A stretch of DNA of 64,000 bases from Ruminococcus sp. (lineage in GTDB: Bacteria; Bacillota; Clostridia; Oscillospirales; Ruminococcaceae). The stretch covers positions 62,001-126,000 of the forward strand of contig JAJPYB010000009.1 of the NCBI GenBank assembly GCA_021205185.1. Reading direction: 5' to 3'. The translations under genes and the position numbers were made by a program. Below are positions 31,692 through 41,048 of this stretch, piece by piece; the stretch's first letter is position 1; every line of letters starts with the position of its first letter. A model generated the notes under the pieces. That model saw only the letters and a list, made by a program, of their open reading frames with translations. It searched no databases and was not told where the DNA came from.

Positions 31692-32591
31692 ATGACTAAG
31701 AGTGCTTTTGTAACCATTATAGGGCGAGCAAACGCTGGAAAATCGTCGCTGTTAAATGCTTTAGTTGGTGAGAAAATTGCAGCCGTAAGCTCAAAGCCGC
31801 AAACTACAAGGACTAAGATAACAGGCGTCTTAACTAAAGGCGATACGCAGTTTGTTTTTATTGATACTCCGGGAATGCACAAGGCGAAGACAAAGCTTTC
31901 TGAGCTTATGGTAAAGACTATAAACGAGAGCGTTAAAAATGTCGAGCTTGTAATTGTAATGGTTGATGTTACTAAAAATATCAGCGACAGCGAAACTGCC
32001 TTGATAAACAGCGTTAATTCTAAAAATAGTAAGGTCGTTTTGTGTATCAATAAAATTGATCTTGTCAGTAAGGACGTTTTAATTCAAAAAATAGCAGAAT
32101 ATTCAACGTTGTTTGATTTTGATGAGATAATTCCTATTAGCGTCCTTAACAACGACGGACTTGATTTAATAATGGATTTTCTCAGCAAAAACGCTCAGGA
32201 AGGGCCGCATTATTTTTCCGATGACGCTATTACAGATCAGCCAGAAAAGGTTATAATTGCTGAAAAGATCCGTGAAAAGGCGCTTAAATTCTTAAGCGAC
32301 GAGGTCCCTCACGGAATAGCGGTAGGAATTGAAAACGTTTCTGAGCACGATAACAAGCAGGGAAATGCGATTATGGATATTGAAGCGGTTATTTATTGTG
32401 AAAGAGAATCGCACAAGGGAATTATTATTGGAAAGCAGGGAAGTATGCTCAAAAAAATCGGACAAGCTGCTCGTGAGGAGCTTGAGGACTTCTTCCAGAT
32501 TAAGGTCAACCTGAGGTGCTGGGTTAAGGTTAAGGAAGGCTGGAGAAACAAGGAAGGTCTTATTAAAAATTTTGGGCTATCATTCAAATAA
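31692..32591 (+). CDS. era: GTPase Era
   Basis: GRANAGKSSLLNAL, DTPGMH, NKID, KH domain IIIGKQGSMLKKIGQAARE. Confidence 0.97.
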   Translation: MTKSAFVTIIGRANAGKSSLLNALVGEKIAAVSSKPQTTRTKITGVLTKGDTQFVFIDTPGMHKAKTKLSELMVKTINESVKNVELVIVMVDVTKNISDSETALINSVNSKNSKVVLCINKIDLVSKDVLIQKIAEYSTLFDFDEIIPISVLNNDGLDLIMDFLSKNAQEGPHYFSDDAITDQPEKVIIAEKIREKALKFLSDEVPHGIAVGIENVSEHDNKQGNAIMDIEAVIYCERESHKGIIIGKQGSMLKKIGQAAREELEDFFQIKVNLRCWVKVKEGWRNKEGLIKNFGLSFK

Positions 32592-32649
32592 AAATTACCA
32601 CTAATAAAAAGCTATCACCTTTCAAAAAATATTTGTGAGGTGATAATTT

Positions 32650-32760
32650 ATGAGTGATTGGGATAGGTTTTATGCTTCAGGTAAGGTTAGTGACTATTTA
32701 GCTTATTGCAAGTATAAATCACACCTCGAGGGAGAGGAAAAAATTGTTGATAACAACTGA
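32650..32760 (+). CDS. YqzL-like small protein between era and recO (not in supplied ORF track)
   Basis: SD GAGGTG before ATG; MSDWDRFYASGKVSDYLAYCKYKSHLEGEEKIVDNN*; position and W..F..SG.V..YL pattern resemble YqzL. Confidence 0.65.
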   Translation: MSDWDRFYASGKVSDYLAYCKYKSHLEGEEKIVDNN

Positions 32761-33493
32761 CGGAGTTGTTCTGAGGGAGCGTACTCAGGGCGAAATAGAT
32801 AAGTTTATAGATGTTCTTACAGACGATATGGGGATTATTTCTATTTGCGTTAAGGGAGGCAGAAAGCTAAGCTCTAAAAATTCCAGCGCAACTCAGCTTT
32901 TTTCGTATTCTAAGTTTTGCTATAACCAAAAAGGGGAAAGAAACATTCTAAACAGCAGCGAGATTATAAGCAGCTTTTTTAACATCTCGTCTGATATTGA
33001 AGGCTTGGCGTTAGCTTCGTATTATTCAGAGCTTTTGCGGTATTCGAGCCTTGAAAATATACCGTCTACTAATGTTAAACGGCTTTTGCTCAACTGCCTT
33101 TATTATCTTGATAACAAGGAGAGAAGCGTTGAATTTTTAAAGCTATTGTTTGAGTTTCGCCTTGTATGTGAAATTGGTTTGATTCCAAATTTGATTGGTT
33201 GTTGTGAATGCTATGAGTTTCAGTCAAATTCTATGTATTTTGATATTTTAAACGGAAAGCTGTATTGCAGCGAATGCTTTGACAAAGAGCTTGATTATCA
33301 TACAATTCGTATAAGCGATAGCGAGCTTCATGTCTTACGGCATATTGCACTTACCGATTTCAACAGACTTTTTAACTTCAAAATTTCAGATGAGCTACAA
33401 AGTAGCGTTGGCAAGATTACTGAAAAATATACGCTTGCACATTTCGATCATGATTTTAAAACACTAAAGTACTACAAAAGCATTAAAACTTAA
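32744..33493 (+). CDS. recO: DNA repair protein RecO
   Basis: TTDGVVLRERTQGEIDKFIDVLTDDMGIISICVKGGRK; C2C2 zinc motif. Confidence 0.92.
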   Translation: MLITTDGVVLRERTQGEIDKFIDVLTDDMGIISICVKGGRKLSSKNSSATQLFSYSKFCYNQKGERNILNSSEIISSFFNISSDIEGLALASYYSELLRYSSLENIPSTNVKRLLLNCLYYLDNKERSVEFLKLLFEFRLVCEIGLIPNLIGCCECYEFQSNSMYFDILNGKLYCSECFDKELDYHTIRISDSELHVLRHIALTDFNRLFNFKISDELQSSVGKITEKYTLAHFDHDFKTLKYYKSIKT

Positions 33494-33508
33494 AAGCGGG
33501 AGGAAAAG

Positions 33509-35875
33509 TTGGATAACAAATATTTTAACACCCTGGAACTACATAAAGTGCTTGCACTTCTTGAAAAGGAATGCTCAAATTCCTACACAAAGGAGCTGGC
33601 CACAAATTTAAAGCCAATGACAGATTGCGATGAAATACGCTCAGAGCTTGAAAAAACAAGCGTTGCATTAGCACTGTCTTCAAGGTTTGGTACGCCGAGC
33701 TTTTACGATGTTATAAATATGGATATATCGGTTGATAAGGCTAAAAACGGCGGGGTTTTATCAATGTCTGAGCTTTTGGCTTTAAATAAAACGCTTAAAA
33801 ATTCCTGCGAGCTTATTAAATGGAGAGAAGAGTGTGAGGAGGAAACAACACTCGATTATCTGTTTGATATGCTTTTTGATATGTCTGGCTTATCAAGGAA
33901 TATTACTAACGCTATAATTTCTGAGGAGGAAGTGTCCGACGACGCAAGCGGAGAGCTTGCGTCAATCAGGCGAAGCATTAACAGGCAGGGAATTAAAATT
34001 CGTGAAAGCCTTGAAAAAATGACAAAGAGTGCAAGCGTTCAAAAATATTTGCAGGATAATATTGTTACAATTCGTGATGGAAGATATGTTGTGCCTGTTA
34101 AGGCGGAGCATAAGTCAAACGTATCAGGCTTAGTTCATGCAACCTCAGCAACTGGTTCTACCGTATTTATCGAGCCAATGCAGGTGGTAGACGCTAACAA
34201 CGAAATCGCAATCTTAAAGGGCAGGGAACAGGAGGAGATTCAAAATATTCTCAGGGAGTTTTCAAAACAAATTTCAGAAAATTCTGAGCAGATAAAATCC
34301 TCATTCAAGGCTATCGTAAAGCTTAATTTATATTTTGCGAAAGCAAACCTGGCGGCAAAGATGAACGCTTGCGTTCCTGAAATCGTTTCTGACGGCAGAA
34401 TACTTCTCAAAAAGGCAAGGCATCCGCTTATTGATAAGCAAAGAGTTGTACCTGTTGATTTTTCTCTTGGTTTTGAATATTCAACGCTTGTAATAACCGG
34501 ACCCAACACAGGCGGTAAAACTGTAATTTTAAAGACAATAGGACTTCTCACGCTGATGACAATGTGCGGATTGCTAATTCCTGTTTCCAGCGGAAGTGTT
34601 ATATCTGTTTTTGATAATATTTTGGTTGACATTGGCGATAATCAGTCTATTGAAAATGATCTGTCGACCTTTTCGTCGCACATCAGCAACGTAAATTCTA
34701 TAGTTGAGCAGGCTGATGATAAAACGCTGGTGCTGCTTGATGAAATTGGTTCCGGAACGGATCCCGTAGAGGGCGCAGCACTTGCAGTTTCTATGGTCGA
34801 AAAGCTAAGGGAGAACAATGTAAAAACTGTTGTCACGACACATTATCAGGAGCTTAAAATGTATGCACTTGATACGCCATACGTTCAAAACGCTTCCTGC
34901 GAATTTGATACTAAAACTCTATCACCAACATATCGTCTCATTATCGGAACGCCTGGTAAGTCTAACGCCTTTGAAATTTCCAAAAGATTAGGCGTCAGCG
35001 ACGAGATTATAGATTACGCTAGGTCATTGCTGAATGAAAATTCAAGGCGTTTTGAGGACGTTTTAGAGCGTTTGGAGCAGGCAAGACTTGAGGCTGAAGA
35101 TAAAGCTGAGCAAGCGAATATTCTTCAAAAGCAAGCGGAAGAGAAGCTTATAAACCTCGAAAAAGCAGAGGAAGAGCTTGAAAAGGATAAGGAAAAAATA
35201 CTTTCAAAGGCTCGAAAAGAAGCTAACAGCATCATTACCAGAACTACCAGAGAGTCAGACGCTCTGATTGATGAACTGGAAAAGGTAAGAAAGCAAAAGG
35301 AAAAGACTGAATTTGCTGAAAACTTGTCTAAAGCAAAATCAAATGTTAAGATTTCGTTAAATAAGCTTTACAAAAATGCTAATGATGATAAAAATGAGCA
35401 AAAGCCGAATTTGGATATTAAAAAAGGCGATTCAGTTATAATTAAAGATACTAATAACAAAGGAACTGTTTTATCTTTGCCTGATGCAAACGGAATGTGT
35501 ATGGTTCAGGCGGGAATAATGAAAACTAAAATCCATTCCTCAAAGCTTCGAGTGGACAATTCTGAGAAGATAACCTTTAACAGCAATAAGGTATCCAAAA
35601 AAGGCGTTATAAGTAAATCAAGCCGCAGCGTTAAAACCGAGCTTGACATTCGTGGGTATGCTGTTGATGAAGGTTTGTACGAGCTGGATTCGTTTATTGA
35701 CAATGCTGTAATGTCGGGAATTGGAGTAATTACTATAATTCACGGCAAAGGTACGGGCGTTTTAAAAAATGCTGTGCGAAGTCATTTGAAAAATCATAAG
35801 CAGATTAAGAGCCATCGTAGAGGTGTTTATGGCGAAGGCGAGGACGGAGTTACTGTAGCTGAGCTAAATAAATAG
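33509..35875 (+). CDS. mutS2: Endonuclease MutS2
   Basis: GPNTGGKTVILKTIGLL, LLDEIGSGTDPVEG, C-terminal Smr domain. Confidence 0.96.
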   Translation: MDNKYFNTLELHKVLALLEKECSNSYTKELATNLKPMTDCDEIRSELEKTSVALALSSRFGTPSFYDVINMDISVDKAKNGGVLSMSELLALNKTLKNSCELIKWREECEEETTLDYLFDMLFDMSGLSRNITNAIISEEEVSDDASGELASIRRSINRQGIKIRESLEKMTKSASVQKYLQDNIVTIRDGRYVVPVKAEHKSNVSGLVHATSATGSTVFIEPMQVVDANNEIAILKGREQEEIQNILREFSKQISENSEQIKSSFKAIVKLNLYFAKANLAAKMNACVPEIVSDGRILLKKARHPLIDKQRVVPVDFSLGFEYSTLVITGPNTGGKTVILKTIGLLTLMTMCGLLIPVSSGSVISVFDNILVDIGDNQSIENDLSTFSSHISNVNSIVEQADDKTLVLLDEIGSGTDPVEGAALAVSMVEKLRENNVKTVVTTHYQELKMYALDTPYVQNASCEFDTKTLSPTYRLIIGTPGKSNAFEISKRLGVSDEIIDYARSLLNENSRRFEDVLERLEQARLEAEDKAEQANILQKQAEEKLINLEKAEEELEKDKEKILSKARKEANSIITRTTRESDALIDELEKVRKQKEKTEFAENLSKAKSNVKISLNKLYKNANDDKNEQKPNLDIKKGDSVIIKDTNNKGTVLSLPDANGMCMVQAGIMKTKIHSSKLRVDNSEKITFNSNKVSKKGVISKSSRSVKTELDIRGYAVDEGLYELDSFIDNAVMSGIGVITIIHGKGTGVLKNAVRSHLKNHKQIKSHRRGVYGEGEDGVTVAELNK

Positions 35876-35884
35876 CGAAATTAT

Positions 35885-35914
35885 AAAACGGCAGAATTTG
35901 AGTTTCGCCGTTTT
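35885..35914 (+). terminator. Rho-independent terminator after mutS2
   Basis: AAAACGGC...GCCGTTTTT. Confidence 0.65.
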
Positions 35915-35947
35915 TCTGTGTTTTTTGGATATTCTCAAAAGAGGGGG

Positions 35948-35976
35948 TTGACAAATAGGAAAAAATCGGGTACAAT
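35948..35976 (+). promoter_or_regulatory. Strong putative sigma-A promoter for the xerC-like gene
   Basis: TTGACA - 17 nt - TACAAT. Confidence 0.7.
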
Positions 35977-35989
35977 TTAGATATAGTAA

Positions 35990-36021
35990 AATATTCACTA
36001 AATAAAAATTTAGTGAATATT
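35990..36021 (+). repeat. Perfect 14-bp inverted repeat in the 5' UTR of the xerC-like gene
   Basis: AATATTCACTAAAT-aaaa-ATTTAGTGAATATT. Confidence 0.85.
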
Positions 36022-36041
36022 CGGGGAGTGGTGAAACGACA

Positions 36042-37043
36042 ATGAAAGCTGAATATATGGAAGATTGCCCGGAATATCTAAAAGACTACCTTTTAAACCT
36101 CAGACTTATTCGTGACAGAGCTGACAGGACCGAAGAAGCTTATTATATTGACCTGCGTACATTTTTGCGTTATTTAAAGATAAAAAACAAGGCTGTTGAC
36201 AAGGATACTCCTTTTGAAGAAATAACTATCAAGGACGTTCCTTTTTCATACATCGAAAACTTTACGCTTTTTGACGCGTACGAGTATATGAACTATTTAA
36301 AAGAGGTTCGTGAAAATGAAACTGCAACCAGAGCCAGAAAGACCTCTGCACTTAAGCAATTCTATGCGTTTCTTTGTAATAAGGCAAAGCTTTTAGAATA
36401 CAATCCGCTTGATAATTTAGAGCTTCCAAAGGTTAAAAATAAGCTGCCAAAATACCTGTCATTAGAGCAATCTATCGAGCTTTTGAAAAATATTGATTCA
36501 CGATATAAAGAACGGGATTTTTGTATAATTTGCTTGTTCTTGAATTGCGGAATGCGTCTGAGCGAGCTTGTAGGTCTTAATCTGAGCGATTACAGCAAAG
36601 ACAACCGTACATTAAGATTATTTGGTAAAGGTTCAAAAGAACGTATAATTTATTTAAACGATGCTTGTGTTGAAGCGATTGAAAATTATCTAAAAGTTCG
36701 ACCACAAAACGCCAAGGATCCTGATGCTATGTTTATTTCAATGCAGCTTAAAAGAATTGATAAGCGACGTGTTCAAGCAATAGTTGAAGAAATGCTTCAA
36801 AAAGCCGGGCTTTCAAATTTAGGAATTACAACTCATAAGCTCAGACATACATCAGCAACGCTAATGTATCAGCACGGCGGAGTTGATCCGCTTGTTTTAA
36901 AGGAGGTTTTAGGACACAAAAGCATTGCAACTACTGAGATTTATACGCATTTATCAAATGACAATTTAAAGAATGCAGCTGAAGCGAATCCTTTAGCACA
37001 TCAAAAAATTGAAAATAATAAAGAAAATAATAAAGATGAATAA
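36042..37043 (+). CDS. Tyrosine recombinase (XerC/XerD type)
   Basis: Phage integrase signature LNCGMRLSELVGL...THKLRHTSATLMYQHGGVDPLVLKEVLGHKSIATTEIYTHL. Confidence 0.92.
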   Translation: MKAEYMEDCPEYLKDYLLNLRLIRDRADRTEEAYYIDLRTFLRYLKIKNKAVDKDTPFEEITIKDVPFSYIENFTLFDAYEYMNYLKEVRENETATRARKTSALKQFYAFLCNKAKLLEYNPLDNLELPKVKNKLPKYLSLEQSIELLKNIDSRYKERDFCIICLFLNCGMRLSELVGLNLSDYSKDNRTLRLFGKGSKERIIYLNDACVEAIENYLKVRPQNAKDPDAMFISMQLKRIDKRRVQAIVEEMLQKAGLSNLGITTHKLRHTSATLMYQHGGVDPLVLKEVLGHKSIATTEIYTHLSNDNLKNAAEANPLAHQKIENNKENNKDE

Positions 37044-37047
37044 TAAA

Positions 37048-37083
37048 AAATGCCCTGTGCGAGAAAATACACACAGGGCATTT
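37048..37083. terminator. Bidirectional terminator between convergent xerC-like and U32 peptidase genes
   Basis: AAATGCCCTGTG...CACAGGGCATTT. Confidence 0.8.
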
Positions 37084-37087
37084 AAAT

Positions 37088-38329
37088 TTATTCACTTTTC
37101 ATTCTTATAATCGAACCGCTTTCAAAATCCAGATCACAGTCGAGTGAAAATTTCATTGTAGCGTGGTTAGCTGTATCAATTTCATTGTCATTTTCGTCAT
37201 AAATTTTCTCGGCAAAAATTTTAACAGGTTCCCTGCTGGGAGATAAAATTTCAAGCTCGTCTCCCCTGTTGAATTTGTTTCGCTGAGTTCCGTACAGTCT
37301 GCCGTTCTGGCATTTGTCTACTACTGCAACGACGTCATATTCTCTGATATAACCATTGTCGCCGTAATATTGATATTCGCCGTTTTTGTCGTTTGGATGA
37401 CTAAAGAAAAAGCCTGTACAGTAGGCTCTGTGACTCACCTTGAAAACCTCGTCAAAAATCCATTTTGGACATCCTTCCATTGTATTGTGTTCAAGATAAT
37501 AGTCAACAGCCATTCTATAAGCGTTTGTGACAACAGAAACATAGTAAGAGGATTTGGCTCTGCCTTCAATTTTAAGGCTATAAACGCCAGCTTCTGCAAG
37601 CTTGTCAATGTGTTCAATCATGCACATATCCTTTGCGTTTAAAATGTATGTCCCCTTTTCGTCTTCAAATATAGGGAAATACTGACCCTCACGGTTTTCC
37701 TCCATCAGGTGGTAACCCCACCTGCAAGGCTGAGCGCATTCTCCCCTGTTTGCGTCTCTATTAACTAAATATTGCGAAAGCAAGCATCTGCCTGAAAAGC
37801 TAACGCACATTGCACCATGCACAAAGCATTCAATATCAAGCTCTTCAGGGGTTTTAGCTCTTATCTCAGCTATTTCGTCAATTGAAAGCTCTCTTGCTAA
37901 AACAACACGCTTAGCGCCCATATTGTAAAACTCGTTTGCTGTAACGTAGTTTACAATTCCAGCCTGCGTTGATATGTGAATTTCCATATCCGGAGAATAC
38001 TTTTTAACAAGCGACAGCAAGCCGATATCATTGACAATAACAGCATCAACGCCTGAATAGTCGGCTGTTCTCATAAACTCTTCAAAATGCGGTATTTCGT
38101 CGTTTCTGGGCAATGTATTGCAGGTCAGATATACTTTAACGCCTTTTTTATGCGATCGCTCAACGGCGTTTTTAAGCTCATCTGGTGCAAAGTTTGCAGG
38201 ACCTGCTCTCATTCCAAACATTTGACCGCCAAGATATATAGCGTCTGCTCCAAAATTAAGAGCAGCGCCAAGTCGCTCTTCATCACCGACTGGCGCTAAT
38301 ACTTCTAAAGCTTTTTTGCTCTTAAACAT
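37088..38329 (-). CDS. U32 family peptidase
   Basis: CFVHGAMCVSFSGRCLLSQYLVNRDANRGECAQPCRWGY; YSLKIEGRAKSSYYV. Confidence 0.94.
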   Translation of the reverse strand: MFKSKKALEVLAPVGDEERLGAALNFGADAIYLGGQMFGMRAGPANFAPDELKNAVERSHKKGVKVYLTCNTLPRNDEIPHFEEFMRTADYSGVDAVIVNDIGLLSLVKKYSPDMEIHISTQAGIVNYVTANEFYNMGAKRVVLARELSIDEIAEIRAKTPEELDIECFVHGAMCVSFSGRCLLSQYLVNRDANRGECAQPCRWGYHLMEENREGQYFPIFEDEKGTYILNAKDMCMIEHIDKLAEAGVYSLKIEGRAKSSYYVSVVTNAYRMAVDYYLEHNTMEGCPKWIFDEVFKVSHRAYCTGFFFSHPNDKNGEYQYYGDNGYIREYDVVAVVDKCQNGRLYGTQRNKFNRGDELEILSPSREPVKIFAEKIYDENDNEIDTANHATMKFSLDCDLDFESGSIIRMKSE

Positions 38330-38338
38330 ATTTACTCC

Positions 38339-39931
38339 TTAGCTTAGTCCTGCCAGAACAAGGTTTTCCTCATGCTCCTCGAGAGTTGAAGCAAAGTAGC
38401 CTTCCTTAGTGCTGGTGTCGTGGCAGAAATAGAAATAGTCAGTTTCATCTGCATATAGTACAGCGTTTATAGCGTCAAGTCCGGGATTGCATATAGCTCC
38501 AACGGGAAGTCCTTCACGCTCGTAAGTGTCATATTTGTCTTCAAATGCTTCAACCTCGGCTGTTGTGTAATTTTGAAGCTCTGAAGCAACAGTTGTAATA
38601 GTTTCGCTATAATAGGTTGAAGTCGGGTCAGACTGAAGCTTTGCTATATACTCGTCAAATCTGTTGTATGGACCGTCTGTCAAACGGTTTATAAATACCG
38701 ATGCGATAGTAGGCATTTCCTCAACAGACGCCGATTCAAGCTGAACTATCGAAGCTAAGGTTATAACCTCGTCAACTGTAAAGCCTAGTTCCTCAGCACG
38801 ATCTTCCATTTCATCTGTAAACTTGGAATCGAAGTTACTTCTTATTGTATCAATTACCGTTTCGTTTTCAGAATCGAGGTAGAACTGATAGGTATCCGGG
38901 AAGAAATAGCCTTCCATTGCGAAGAATTTTTCACTGCTTGAATCTATAATATCCTCGCATTCGTATCCAAGCTTCAGAGAATTGAAATCGTAAATAAAGT
39001 CTGAAACGCTTGAAATAACGCCGTTTTCTTCAAGCAAAACTGCCGCCTCATAAAGAGTTGTACCCTCTGGGAAGGTTATATCAACTGTTTCAAGTGTTTC
39101 TCTTGAGGTCATCAGAGTATTGATTATATCGTTATAATCCATTGAAGGCTGTAGCTCAATATCGCCAGCAACTATTTTATCGCCAGCGTCCTTTACAGCC
39201 ACACAAATCTGGAACAAAAGCTTGTTTTCTATTATTCCCTTATCGTATAAAGCGTCGGTAACGTCGCCGACATCATAAGATTCGCCAATGTTGAGCTTTA
39301 TAGTAGTTGTACTCTTTCCGATTCCTAAAAATTCAAGTCCGCAGGTAATTCCTGTAAAAGCAATTACAGTTGAAATCGTAAGGATTATGATTGTTAATAT
39401 AATTCCTGAGAAAATAGAGCTGTTTACCTTTTTCTTTTTGGACTTTTTCTTGCTCTTTGAGGAAGGCTTTTTAGCGGTAGCTTTTGCAGCTGGCGCTTTG
39501 GCAGATGCTATTTTAGGCTCTGCTTTTACAGGCTTTTGAGGCTTTGAAAGTTCGTTTGGTTTGTCATCTGCTACTGCTTGCGACTTTTCAGGCGAAGTTA
39601 CGTTCTCATCCGCTACCTTAACATCATCGATATCGTCTACAACATTGCTGGGTGCTGAAGCAGCAGAATCCCTTGAAGCCAAATTGCCGCCGAGATTAAT
39701 ATCCAAGTCGCTCAGAGTGCTATCATCGGCAGACTGTTTGTCAGAGCCTGTCGATACTGCATCGTCAGACTTACTGTCGCTTGTAAGAATAGAATGAGAA
39801 TCCTTATCGTACAGTAATGCGTCCAAAGCGTTCTGAGCAGAGGAGTTTGTGCTTAGCAGCTCGTTAATATCATCGTCTAAATTAAAGCTGTCATTTAATG
39901 CGTCTAAATCCTTGTTCTTATCATTCTCCAT
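38339..39931 (-). CDS. mltG: Endolytic transglycosylase MltG (YceG-like) with long acidic N-terminus
   Basis: FPEGTTLYEAA, IASVFINRL, LQSDPTSTYY, YDTYEREGLPVGAICNPGLDAINAVLYADETDYFYF. Confidence 0.92.
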   Translation of the reverse strand: MENDKNKDLDALNDSFNLDDDINELLSTNSSAQNALDALLYDKDSHSILTSDSKSDDAVSTGSDKQSADDSTLSDLDINLGGNLASRDSAASAPSNVVDDIDDVKVADENVTSPEKSQAVADDKPNELSKPQKPVKAEPKIASAKAPAAKATAKKPSSKSKKKSKKKKVNSSIFSGIILTIIILTISTVIAFTGITCGLEFLGIGKSTTTIKLNIGESYDVGDVTDALYDKGIIENKLLFQICVAVKDAGDKIVAGDIELQPSMDYNDIINTLMTSRETLETVDITFPEGTTLYEAAVLLEENGVISSVSDFIYDFNSLKLGYECEDIIDSSSEKFFAMEGYFFPDTYQFYLDSENETVIDTIRSNFDSKFTDEMEDRAEELGFTVDEVITLASIVQLESASVEEMPTIASVFINRLTDGPYNRFDEYIAKLQSDPTSTYYSETITTVASELQNYTTAEVEAFEDKYDTYEREGLPVGAICNPGLDAINAVLYADETDYFYFCHDTSTKEGYFASTLEEHEENLVLAGLS

Positions 39932-39935
39932 TAAA

Positions 39936-40502
39936 TCAATCCGTCCTCTCGTAAATATTTTTATCGGATATTATCTTTTTTACCCTTATATCTGTTGGAA
40001 GCGTCGGGAGATACTGAACCATAAATTTGTCCATCACAACGCCTATAGAATGCCCTTTGAATGTACTTAAGAATCTATCGTAATAGCCTTTTCCGTAGCC
40101 TAGTCGAAACCCACGCTTATCAAAGCAAATTGCAGGAACTATACACAGCGTATCGCTTGAGCTTTCATACTCACAAGCGCAATTATCAGGCTCTGGTATG
40201 CCATACATACCTGGGCATAGCTTGCTTAAAGATGAAACCTCAAAAAATCTCATCTTGCCGTTCGCCTGGCATTTTGGAAAGTATATTTGCTTGCTTAGCT
40301 TTCTTGCACGCTCAAAGAAGTCGTATGTAGAAACTTCGTTGTTGTACGATGCGTACAGCAATATTTTACTGCAGCTTTTAAATTCTTCAAGCGCTAACAC
40401 TTTACTGAAAATCTTTTCACTGGCGACGTCAATCTCGCTTTTGGAAATTTTTCCTCGTGCATTTAAATATTCCAGCCGCAAGGCGTTTTTTCCTACTTGC
40501 AT
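39936..40502 (-). CDS. 5-formyltetrahydrofolate cyclo-ligase
   Basis: RGKISKSEIDVASEKI, CDKRGFRLGYGKGYYDRFL-type C-terminus (CFDKRGFRLGYGKGYYDRFL). Confidence 0.92.
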   Translation of the reverse strand: MQVGKNALRLEYLNARGKISKSEIDVASEKIFSKVLALEEFKSCSKILLYASYNNEVSTYDFFERARKLSKQIYFPKCQANGKMRFFEVSSLSKLCPGMYGIPEPDNCACEYESSSDTLCIVPAICFDKRGFRLGYGKGYYDRFLSTFKGHSIGVVMDKFMVQYLPTLPTDIRVKKIISDKNIYERTD

Positions 40503-41035
40503 TGCAATGAAGCTTCGAGAGCGTCCGCTTTTTCCTTACCTGCTAAAAGTGAAGACAACATAAGTCCGAATTTAATCGCTGCGCCTGCGCCCTTTGCTGT
40601 TGTAATTTTTCCGTCGTTTACAACAAACTCGCTTGAAAGGGTTGCGCCCTGAAGCTCCTTTTCAAAGCCGGGAAAACAGGTAGCAGTCTTTCCGTTTAGC
40701 AATCCCTTATGTCCTAAAATTGACGGAGCGGCACAAATTGCTGAAATATATTTATCATTCTCAGTGCAGTAATCTATAAAGGACTGCACCTTTTCGTTTA
40801 CTTCAAGATTCAGCGTTCCTGGCATTCCACCAGGGAGAACAATCATTTCAATATTGTCGTCAGGCTCAATTTCATTTATATCCAAATCTGTAATTACAGG
40901 GATAGAGTGAGAACCTCTTATGATGTTTGAATTTATACCAACGGTCCTTACCTCGATGCCGCTTCTTCTTAAAATGTCAACAGGCGCTAACGCCTCGACC
41001 TCTTCAAAGCCTTCTGCTAAAAAAACATAAACCAT
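40493..41035 (-). CDS. DJ-1/PfpI family protein
   Basis: FLAEGFEEVEALAPVDILRRSG; ISAICAAPSILG nucleophile elbow. Confidence 0.92.
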   Translation of the reverse strand: MVYVFLAEGFEEVEALAPVDILRRSGIEVRTVGINSNIIRGSHSIPVITDLDINEIEPDDNIEMIVLPGGMPGTLNLEVNEKVQSFIDYCTENDKYISAICAAPSILGHKGLLNGKTATCFPGFEKELQGATLSSEFVVNDGKITTAKGAGAAIKFGLMLSSLLAGKEKADALEASLQCK

Positions 41036-41048
41036 AATACAAACCCTC

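Noticed and set aside
31574-32050. 158-aa minus-strand ORF
   Set aside because: Antisense to ybeY/era; shadow ORF
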